A program made the translations under genes and the position numbers. Source: an uncultured Planctomycetota bacterium (GTDB lineage Bacteria; Planctomycetota; UBA1135; GCA-002686595). Taken from it: a stretch of DNA of 7,816 nucleotides. The DNA lies in NCBI GenBank assembly GCA_903829565.1, contig CAIKQM010000662.1:1-7816 (forward strand), read 5' to 3'. Shown one piece after another: positions 1-5,812 of this stretch; within the stretch, counting starts at the first letter, position 1, and the number at the start of each line of letters is the position of its first letter. Below the pieces are notes generated by a model, which ran no database searches, was not told the DNA's origin, and saw only the letters and a program-made list of their open reading frames with translations.

Positions 1-276
1 AGCCATGTGCAACGAACCGTGCGGATCACCCACACCTTGGTGGCACGCGATGCAGTTGGCATCCAACTTGTCGACGGCCGAGGCCGGCAGCGAGACCAAG
101 GGCACTTCTTGCCCATCGAGTGCGCGCGTGGGCGCGGGTTGCTGCGCGTAAGGCGTCCAGACTTGGTGCTCGACGCAGCCCAAGATCAACACGGACACAC
201 CGCACGCAGCGAGTGCCAAGGTCGACCAGTGCTTGCCACCTGTCAATCCACCCGAAGAGTTGCGCTCGGTCTGCAT
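1..276 (-). CDS. Lipoprotein c-type cytochrome, probably multihaem (3' part outside the window)
   Basis: The first 92 residues of a minus-strand gene are visible; the rest lies beyond position 1. A short polar N-terminus (about residues 1-16) is followed by a hydrophobic segment ending in two possible lipoboxes, LAAC (Cys25) and ILGC (Cys34), so an exported, membrane-anchored protein is likely. A linker rich in Pro, Ala and Gln follows, then a haem c attachment motif CIACH at residues 75-79 and the context GDPHGS after it. That context resembles the doubled-CxxCH class of multihaem cytochromes (inferred, since only one haem site is in view). The ATG at 276 lies 36 bp after the stop of the barrel gene. 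A GGAG sits 11 nt upstream, inside a small CTCC/GGAG inverted repeat that could partly hide it. Probable role: periplasmic or surface electron carrier working with the barrel protein encoded just upstream. Haem number and redox partner cannot be judged from this fragment. Confidence 0.75.
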   Translation of the reverse strand, partial: MQTERNSSGGLTGGKHWSTLALAACGVSVLILGCVEHQVWTPYAQQPAPTRALDGQEVPLVSLPASAVDKLDANCIACHQGVGDPHGSLHMA

Positions 277-312
277 AGGTATTCGTACTCCGAGGAGATC
301 AGTTAGGGAGGA

Positions 313-2022
313 TCAGTAGGCGAGAGTGACGTTGACAAAGAGCGCGTGCACAACTTCGTCACTTTGGTAGATGCGCGCGAAGCCATCACCCGGCAGCAAC
401 ATCGACGCGCCACCCGAGAGAATCAGGTGGTTGTTCAGCATCGGGCGGTACTGCGTGCCGGCGAAGAACTCCGTGCCGATCTCGCGTTCGACTTCGGGCA
501 ACTGCAGGTAGGTCTCCAACGAGGCCGTGTCGTCGAACATCAAGTACGAACCGCCGACCGCAGCGCGCCAACGCGGTGTCAGCTCCAGATCGAGCGCGGC
601 ACCGACCTGCAGCAAGCCCGGATTGACGAAGTTCGACTTGCCTTGCGTTTGCGAGCTCTGCAGGTCCGGCAACGGACTGCCCGCATTCGTCAAGTTCACG
701 CCGAGCAAGCGCAAAGCCTGCCCGTTGAAGAACGACAACGAGCCCCCGGCAAAGTTGGGCGCATCAAAGATCGCGTCAAAGCCTTCGGCATCACCATCGC
801 GCGGATCGGGATCGCCCGAGGCAAACAGACCGAAGCCGCGGATGCGGTACCAGTCGATGTCGTACGAGACTTCCAGCGCCGCGAACTGGGCGTCGATGTC
901 CACTTCACGCGCGGCAATCGCGTTGTAGGAATCACGACCTGTGGCCTGGTACAGCGCAGTGCTCACATTCCAACGACCAAAGTGGCCTTCACCCGCCACG
1001 CCGTAGTACACGCTCTCAACGGTGTTCTCTTGCGCCACGCCAATGGGCGCGGGACTTACGAGCCCGCCGTTGTCATCGAACTCGACACCACGATCGTCGT
1101 GGTTGTAGTGCACCGAAGCCGAGGAGGTGAAGCCATCCACGGGCCAGTCTTGGCGGTACACATTGAAGGCAATCACCTCCTGCTCACGATCCTCAAAGCG
1201 GTTGAGGCCTGAGTTCGTGTCCTTGTCGAGCATGTCGAAGAAGACAAGGTTGTACTGCCAGCGGTTCGCATCCCAGTTGCCGAACAAGCGCAAGCCAAGG
1301 TTGGCGTCATCGAAGATGAAGCCGCGGAAGTCGCTGCGGAACGCGAGAATGCCCGCCTCGATGGCAAGGAAGTCATAGCGATTCGAAAGGTCCGCGAGGT
1401 GGTACTCAATCAGCGCTTCCTGCAGCGCGATGTCCTCATCCACGCGCTGGTCACCGCGCGCGGGATCCGCGAACAAGACACCATCCGATTTCACGTTGAC
1501 TTCGGTGCGCTGGAACACCGGCGTCAACTTGACGCGCCAATGCACAGGCTGAAAGGCCTGCGGTGCAGAGAACAGATCAAAGGAGATCGCGGCCTGCGTG
1601 AGCAGCGTGCTCTGCTGGCCGTTCCCGAAGAACTCAAACCCACCGTCACCTGTGCTGAGGGTGCCGGTCGGCACATTGCGGGTCTCGGCGAACTGGCGCA
1701 GCAAGCCCGACACATTCAGGAACAGCTCCTGCGTGCCCCAGATCGGAAAGTCGCCCTTGAGCTTGTTCTGCCGGTACGAGTTCCACCAATCACCACCCGG
1801 CTCATTGATCTCATAGCCGCGCAAGTCGAGACCATCCGGCGTGTAGCCCGGTGCATACCAACGATCCGGGAACGGCTCGAAGTGCTGCAGCTCCTCCGAG
1901 ATCGTCGGCGTCTCCGACGTAGTGGTTGATTGAGCTGTGGCAAGCCCCGCGAAGCCGAGCGTGACCGCTACGACACGGGGCCCAAACGGCCAATGCCGTG
2001 CACAAGAGCAAGTTGTAGGCAC
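313..2022 (-). CDS. Outer-membrane beta-barrel (porin-like) protein in a cytochrome operon
   Basis: A 569-residue protein if started at the GTG at 2022. An AGGAGA ribosome binding site lies 9 nt upstream of that codon, and the start gives a clean signal peptide: basic and polar residues 1-16, hydrophobic core 17-30, likely cleavage after Ala30 (ATA/QS). An upstream ATG at 2073 is in frame but would put 17 Pro/Arg-rich residues ahead of the signal. The mature protein is rich in alternating aromatic and hydrophobic short strands, Asp/Asn/Gly turns and Trp/Tyr/Phe girdle residues, and ends in an aromatic residue (TLAY), as outer-membrane barrels do. There is no CxxCH. It precedes a lipoprotein cytochrome by 36 bp, which suggests a porin-cytochrome conduit or an outer-membrane protein of a respiratory module. 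I do not recognise the exact family; homology to MtrB-type porins is not visible by eye. Barrel call fairly likely, specific function uncertain. Confidence 0.7.
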   Translation of the reverse strand: MPTTCSCARHWPFGPRVVAVTLGFAGLATAQSTTTSETPTISEELQHFEPFPDRWYAPGYTPDGLDLRGYEINEPGGDWWNSYRQNKLKGDFPIWGTQELFLNVSGLLRQFAETRNVPTGTLSTGDGGFEFFGNGQQSTLLTQAAISFDLFSAPQAFQPVHWRVKLTPVFQRTEVNVKSDGVLFADPARGDQRVDEDIALQEALIEYHLADLSNRYDFLAIEAGILAFRSDFRGFIFDDANLGLRLFGNWDANRWQYNLVFFDMLDKDTNSGLNRFEDREQEVIAFNVYRQDWPVDGFTSSASVHYNHDDRGVEFDDNGGLVSPAPIGVAQENTVESVYYGVAGEGHFGRWNVSTALYQATGRDSYNAIAAREVDIDAQFAALEVSYDIDWYRIRGFGLFASGDPDPRDGDAEGFDAIFDAPNFAGGSLSFFNGQALRLLGVNLTNAGSPLPDLQSSQTQGKSNFVNPGLLQVGAALDLELTPRWRAAVGGSYLMFDDTASLETYLQLPEVEREIGTEFFAGTQYRPMLNNHLILSGGASMLLPGDGFARIYQSDEVVHALFVNVTLAY

Positions 2023-2037
2023 CGGGGGGGGTCTCCT
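2020..2037 (-). promoter_or_regulatory. Ribosome binding site and G/C homopolymer deciding the barrel-gene start
   Basis: On the minus strand AGGAGA (2037-2032) is followed by nine bases and then GTG (2022-2020). The spacer contains an uninterrupted run of eight identical bases (G on the plus strand, 2024-2031). This supports GTG as the start and makes the spacing between ribosome binding site and start codon vulnerable to slippage. Confidence 0.5.
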
Positions 2038-2126
2038 GCACAGGATGGTAGTCGCCCGCACCACACGCGGCAAGAAATGCCAACCGGCAACTTCTGTCCA
2101 ATGTTCTTGACTCCCACTTGATGCAG

Positions 2127-2155
2127 TTGTGCCGCGCGCTCAGCCCCTCTATCCT
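2127..2155 (+). promoter_or_regulatory. Weak candidate promoter for the HbpS-like gene
   Basis: TTGTGC (2127-2132) and TATCCT (2150-2155) are separated by 17 bp, about 50 bp upstream of the ATG at 2203, in the 180-bp divergent intergenic region. Both boxes match the sigma-70 consensus poorly (3/6 and 4/6), so this is only a candidate. The same region also holds TGCC-AACC-GGCA (2078-2089) within a loose GAA...TTC inverted repeat, which could be a small operator for either divergent gene. Otherwise I see nothing definite there. Confidence 0.2.
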
Positions 2156-2202
2156 GTAGGCGGACTGTGTCCCCCCTCCTCGCGTCCGCAACAGGATCTC
2201 CC

Positions 2203-3981
2203 ATGAGCTGCACGCCCCGACGGCCATTGCTGACTTGGCTTCACGACTGCAAGCAGTCAGGTGCTGTGCTCGCCAGCGCTGTCGCGCTCGGTGCGCTTTG
2301 TCTGCCCAGCTGTGGCGGCGGAGAAGGCGGCTTGGAGCCGAATGTGGCCACGGTCAGCTTTGCCCCCATGGCCCCTAGCGACGCACTCACGCTCGCAGAG
2401 GCGGATGACATCATTGAGAGCGCGGCCTTGGCCGTCGATGCGCCCAATGTGGCCATCGCAGTCGTCGACCGCGTGGGCAACATTGTGCGCGTTTGGAACC
2501 GCAATTCCGCCTCTGGGGCCGCGGATTACGACAATCGCATTGCCGTTTCGATCGCGCGCACCGGTGCGTTCCTTTCGCACAGTCAAGCGCCCTTGACAAC
2601 GCGCACGACGCAGTTCATCAGCACCTTCCACTTCCCTGCCACCTTCGCGGCCGACGCGACGCCGCAGGCGGAACCGACCCTGCTGCCGCCCGTGCGCGCC
2701 ACCGGCGGAGTCGCCAACACCGGCCAAGGGCCGCTGTGGCAGATCGATGCATCCAATCGCGGCTCCGTGTTTGGGCCGTTTGCGGCCGGCAAGGACCTGC
2801 CGCAACTGCGCAATCCGGATGGCAGCATTCCGACCCCCGGGTTCACCCCGCTGCCCGGCGGCATTCCGCTGTACAAGCGCACCGCCGCTTCGACGAACAC
2901 CCCCGCGGCCTTCAGCGTGGGCCGCCGCCTCGTGGGCGCGATCGGGGTGTGGATCACCGACCAACCCTTGGGCCAAGGCACACCCGACCCCGAAGGAGCC
3001 GAGTTCGCTGCCCTCGCCGGAGCGCGCACCCTGCGCACCCCCGTCGTTGCGCCCTCCCTGCCCGAAACGTATGAGTTCGGCGCAGTTCCGCCGGAAGGCG
3101 CGGTGTACCTCGTCGGGGTACTGCTGCCCTTCAGCGGCACGCAGGATGTCTCGGGGCGCTACGGCCCGGGCACCTACAACGCGGCGGACAATGTGCCCGG
3201 CGTCGGTGGTGCAAACGGCCAGGTGGATCCGGCCCAATTCCTTATCGCCAGCCGCAACAGCACCAGCCCGTTGGTAGCCAACGGCGGCTTGAGCTTGGCC
3301 GAGGTGCAGGCGTTGGTGGAGGAAACCGCCTTGGCTGCTTTGGACACGCATGCGGCCATTCGCTTGCCGGCCGCGTCCCCGACAGCCATGGTGATCGCCG
3401 TCACGGATGCAGTTGGTGCCATTTTGGCCCTCTTCCGCATGGAAGATGCCACCCTGTTCTCGGTCGACATCGCCATCACAAAGGGCCGCAACACCTTCTA
3501 TTTCAGCAATCCTGCAGCAGTCGACGCGACCGGACCGCGCGCGGGTCGGCACCCCCTCGACGGCATTGTCCCGCCGGGCACGGCCGTGACCAATCGCACG
3601 CTCGGGTTCCTGACCCAGCCGTTCTATCCCCCGGGCATCGATGGCAATCCGCCGGGACCGCTGTTCGATTTGGCGCTCAAGAACCGCGAGCAGGCCAACT
3701 TCAACCGCATGGGCTTCGCGCCGGCCGACGCCAACCAAAGCGGCGTGATCTTGTTCCCCGGCAGCGCGCCGCTCTACAAGAACGGCGTGCTAGTCGGCGC
3801 CATCGGGGTGTCAGGCGACGGGGTCGAGCAGGATGACTTTGTGACCTTGACCGGCATCCGTCGCGCCGAGGCCCGCCTGGGCATCGAGCTCGAGCCGCCC
3901 GCCGCCATTCGCGCCGACAACTTCCAGTTCAACGGTGTGCGGTTGCCCTACATGAAGTTCCCTCAGCACCCCGGCGGCTGA
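2203..3981 (+). CDS. Lipoprotein with two GlcG/HbpS-type haem-binding domains
   Basis: 592 residues from the ATG at 2203, which has AGGA six nt upstream. An in-frame GTG at 2167 is less likely because it has no good ribosome binding site and would lengthen the signal. Residues 18-37 form a lipoprotein signal ending in LPSC (Cys37), followed by a GGGEGG linker typical of surface lipoproteins. Two GlcG/HbpS (DUF336) modules follow, at about 62-252 and 362-556. Each begins with a LxLAEA/LSLAEV helix, carries an IAVVD-x-VG-x-I or IAVTDAVGAI strand pair, and ends with PLYK...LVGAIGV. The second keeps the fuller GSAPLYKNGVLVGAIGVSGDG signature with qDD after it. Both modules are enlarged by Gly/Pro-rich insertions between the two halves of the fold. 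HbpS homologues bind haem or sense redox state, and GlcG is of unknown function. Beside a cytochrome operon, haem handling or a redox accessory role is plausible but inferred. It is transcribed divergently from the barrel gene. Confidence 0.85.
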   Translation: MSCTPRRPLLTWLHDCKQSGAVLASAVALGALCLPSCGGGEGGLEPNVATVSFAPMAPSDALTLAEADDIIESAALAVDAPNVAIAVVDRVGNIVRVWNRNSASGAADYDNRIAVSIARTGAFLSHSQAPLTTRTTQFISTFHFPATFAADATPQAEPTLLPPVRATGGVANTGQGPLWQIDASNRGSVFGPFAAGKDLPQLRNPDGSIPTPGFTPLPGGIPLYKRTAASTNTPAAFSVGRRLVGAIGVWITDQPLGQGTPDPEGAEFAALAGARTLRTPVVAPSLPETYEFGAVPPEGAVYLVGVLLPFSGTQDVSGRYGPGTYNAADNVPGVGGANGQVDPAQFLIASRNSTSPLVANGGLSLAEVQALVEETALAALDTHAAIRLPAASPTAMVIAVTDAVGAILALFRMEDATLFSVDIAITKGRNTFYFSNPAAVDATGPRAGRHPLDGIVPPGTAVTNRTLGFLTQPFYPPGIDGNPPGPLFDLALKNREQANFNRMGFAPADANQSGVILFPGSAPLYKNGVLVGAIGVSGDGVEQDDFVTLTGIRRAEARLGIELEPPAAIRADNFQFNGVRLPYMKFPQHPGG

Positions 3982-3990
3982 GTGGCTCGA

Positions 3991-5553
3991 TCAAGCCTCC
4001 AACTGGCAGTCGGAAGTCGGCTGCGCGCAGCAAGCCCAAATCCACCCCTCGGACTTCTCGTCGTCAGAGATGGCGCAGTGGTCCTCCATGGCGACCTTGC
4101 CGCTCTTGCACAGCACCTTGCACTCGCCACACGAGCCAGAGCGGCACTGGTAGCCGATCTCGACGCCGTTGGCCTCGGCGAGATCGAGAAGCGGCGCATC
4201 CCCGGCGGTCTCCACGGTCTTGCCCGACTTGCTGAATAGCACCTTGAAGCCTGCGCGGGCGGGAGCCGGAGCGGGCGCCGGAGCATGCGCAGAGACCGCC
4301 GCCGGCTCAGCTGCCGCTGGTGCCACCGCCACGGGCGCGACCTCGAGCTTCGGCACATCACGCGGCTTGGCCTCGGTGCCGGGAGCGACGCGCACTTTGC
4401 CGAAGCTCTCGACATGCAGGTTCGCGATCGGGAAGTCGATCTCGCGCAAGCACTTGGTGACGGCATCCATGAACGGCTCGGGACCGCACATGAAGATGTG
4501 ACGCTCGAACAGATCCGGCACCAGCATCTTGAGCATGTGCGCATCCACGCGCCCGGTAAGCCCCGTCCACGCGTCCGCGCCCGTGCAGCGGCTTGTGCAG
4601 GTGATGCCCACGCGCACACCGCTGTGGCGCGAAGAGATCCAGTTCAACTCGTTGCGGAAGATGATGTCACGCGGCGTTTTGGCCGACACAAACAGGTAGG
4701 CATCCACATCCGCCGCGGTGTCGACCACCCAACGCAGCATCGACATGACCGGCGTGATGCCGCTGCCACCGCCGATGAACAAGACTTTGCGCGACGGGAA
4801 GTTGAAGCAAGAGAACTTGCCAGCCGGACCGCGAGCATTGAGCACATCGCCGAGCTTCACATTGTCGCACAACCAGTTCGACACAAGGCCGCCCGGCACA
4901 CGCTTAACGGTGAGCTCCAAGCAGTGCGGACGCGACGGGCTCGAGGAGATCGAGTAGGAACGCGACACCTCCTTGCCGCCGATCGGCAACTTGAGCGTCA
5001 CGAACTGACCGGGCTTGAACGAGAATAACAGCGGTGTCAAGCCAACTAGACGGAAGGTCTTGGTGTCATGCGTCTCTTCGATGATGTCGGCAACCCGCAG
5101 TTGCACCATGCCTTCCTTCCAAATCGGGATGTCCTTGTGCTTGTCGACCAGATGCTCCAACAACGGGCTCGTGATCGGCGGTGCCTCCACCGGCGCCGCA
5201 GCGGGCACAGGTGCGTTGCCGCGATGTGTCGCGCCTTCTACGGCCGCGCGCGTAACCAAACGGAACTTCAAGCTGTAGGCGCCCAGTGTCGCCATCGCAT
5301 CCGGCTTGAGTTGCACAGGCTTGTCGAGGTCAAGCTTGGCACCATCCAGCCATGTGCCGTTCGAACTCTTGTCCACCAAGAACCAGCGCTCGCCGTCCTT
5401 TTGCAGCACGGCATGCACGCGCGAAAGAGTCGGGTCTTCTAGCTGCAAGTTGGCACTCGCGCTACGACCGATGACCATGCCACCAACGAGCGGCGACTCT
5501 TTGACTGCCTGTCCGTCCCGATAGACAACAACCACATCTTGCATGGCATCCAT
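3991..5553 (-). CDS. FHA-FAD/NAD(P) reductase-[2Fe-2S] ferredoxin fusion protein
   Basis: 520 residues from the ATG at 5553, with three modules. Residues 5-100 form an FHA phosphothreonine-binding domain with GRS (29-31), SRVH (44-47) and NGT (65-67), all key positions kept. Residues 145-385 are a ferredoxin-NADP reductase-type module with the FAD motif RSYS (198-201), nucleotide-binding GGGSGITP (261-268) and CGPEP (356-360). A Pro/Ala-rich linker (395-433) leads to a plant-type ferredoxin domain with cluster cysteines 470, 475, 478 and probably 508. The reductase-ferredoxin order matches Hcr and NqrF-like or oxygenase reductases, which pass electrons from NAD(P)H through FAD to a [2Fe-2S] centre; the final acceptor is not shown. 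The FHA suggests recruitment to a Thr-phosphorylated partner. The start is set by where the FHA fold begins; a second ATG at 5544 is also possible. The protein is probably cytoplasmic, with no signal or membrane segment. It ends 9 bp from the convergent HbpS-like gene, with no clear terminator between. Confidence 0.92.
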   Translation of the reverse strand: MDAMQDVVVVYRDGQAVKESPLVGGMVIGRSASANLQLEDPTLSRVHAVLQKDGERWFLVDKSSNGTWLDGAKLDLDKPVQLKPDAMATLGAYSLKFRLVTRAAVEGATHRGNAPVPAAAPVEAPPITSPLLEHLVDKHKDIPIWKEGMVQLRVADIIEETHDTKTFRLVGLTPLLFSFKPGQFVTLKLPIGGKEVSRSYSISSSPSRPHCLELTVKRVPGGLVSNWLCDNVKLGDVLNARGPAGKFSCFNFPSRKVLFIGGGSGITPVMSMLRWVVDTAADVDAYLFVSAKTPRDIIFRNELNWISSRHSGVRVGITCTSRCTGADAWTGLTGRVDAHMLKMLVPDLFERHIFMCGPEPFMDAVTKCLREIDFPIANLHVESFGKVRVAPGTEAKPRDVPKLEVAPVAVAPAAAEPAAVSAHAPAPAPAPARAGFKVLFSKSGKTVETAGDAPLLDLAEANGVEIGYQCRSGSCGECKVLCKSGKVAMEDHCAISDDEKSEGWIWACCAQPTSDCQLEA

Positions 5554-5560
5554 ACGGCTC

Positions 5561-5589
5561 AGAGTACTTCTGCGGGCAAAAAGAGACAA
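5561..5589 (-). promoter_or_regulatory. Weak candidate promoter for the FHA-reductase gene
   Basis: On the minus strand TTGTCT (5589-5584) and TACTCT (5566-5561) are 17 bp apart. If used, transcription would start close to the ATG at 5553, giving a near-leaderless message. That would fit the lack of a good ribosome binding site in front of this start. The match is poor, and the same bases include the U-rich run that follows the larger stem-loop element. Confidence 0.2.
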
Positions 5590-5592
5590 CGG

Positions 5593-5685
5593 CCAGCCCT
5601 CCGGGAGGGCGCGCGACGAAAGGTATCCGGTCACGGTTTGGTTATGTAGACCGGACGGCATTCGCGCGCCCTCGCGGAGGGCTGG
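5593..5685 (-). ncRNA. Candidate structured RNA 1 (larger of two tandem related stem-loops; Y-like RNA or REP pair)
   Basis: A 24-nt inverted repeat (5593-5616 against 5662-5685, one mismatch) encloses 45 nt. Inside it an inner stem of 7 bp (5626-5632 with 5649-5655) closes a 16-nt loop. Read on the minus strand, the long outer helix leads into CGAAUG on the 5' side and UUUCGUCG on the 3' side, an asymmetric internal loop, and then the inner stem whose loop holds CUACA and CCGU. All these blocks recur in the neighbouring element at 5705-5774, while stem sequences differ but still pair. It lies downstream of the split Ro gene on the same strand. The arms are themselves self-complementary (GCCCTC-3 nt-GAGGGC, at 5596-5610 and 5668-5682), so two short hairpins are an alternative fold, as in REP or REPIN repeats. 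A U-rich stretch with five Us (5582-5578) follows and could end the transcript. Strand and RNA identity are inferred. Confidence 0.42.
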
Positions 5686-5704
5686 ACGCAGCAGCACAGA
5701 GCTG

Positions 5705-5774
5705 GGCGGCTGTGCACGACGAAGATAATCGGTACGGATGCTTGTAGTCCGATCAGCATTCGCGCACAGCCGCC
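5705..5774 (-). ncRNA. Candidate structured RNA 2 (smaller of two tandem related stem-loops; Y-like RNA or REP pair)
   Basis: A perfect 11-bp inverted repeat, GGCGGCTGTGC (5705-5715) with its complement at 5764-5774, extends to 15 bp (5705-5719 with 5760-5774) if one G-U pair is allowed. That wobble exists only if the minus strand is transcribed; on the plus strand it is an A-C clash, although a possible end pair favours plus, so strand evidence is mild. Inside are an internal loop with CGAAUG (5' side, 5762-5757) and UUCGUCG (3' side, 5723-5717) and an inner 5-bp stem AUCGG/CCGAU (5753-5749, 5732-5728). Compared with the first element, two of five inner pairs are changed on both sides (U-A to A-U, C-G to U-A) and the outer helix is entirely different yet paired. 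The element begins 28 nt after the stop of the vWA-half Ro gene and ends 19 nt before element 1. Y RNAs are known Ro ligands usually encoded beside Ro genes. No tRNA-like module is apparent. Confidence 0.42.
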
Positions 5775-5796
5775 TTGCTTTTGCATACATCGGCCC

Positions 5797-5812
5797 GTCA
5801 ACTTAACTTGAC
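5797..5812. repeat. Near-palindrome over the stop codon of the Ro vWA-half gene
   Basis: GTCAACTTAACTTGAC reads the same on both strands except at one symmetric pair of positions (14 of 16 bases symmetric). It spans the TAA stop of the vWA-half gene and lies upstream of structured element 2. It could be an operator or a chance symmetry in an otherwise GC-rich region. Confidence 0.25.

Noticed and set aside
346..1212. Open frame of 288 codons on the plus strand
   Set aside because: It lies antisense to the barrel gene, has no recognisable domain, and is a shadow frame of GC-rich coding DNA; the minus strand has a signal peptide and a barrel-like sequence.
2257..3738. Open frame of 493 codons on the minus strand
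   Set aside because: Antisense to the clear two-domain GlcG/HbpS lipoprotein; Arg/Gly-rich translation with no motif.
5593..5774. CRISPR array or tRNA genes
   Set aside because: Only two units of unequal length with no spacer-repeat regularity; no cloverleaf or tRNA acceptor/T-arm pattern could be built.
5554..5790. In-frame N-terminal extension of the FHA-reductase protein
   Set aside because: The added 79 residues show no domain, come from the two inverted-repeat elements, and precede the natural beginning of the FHA fold at 5553.
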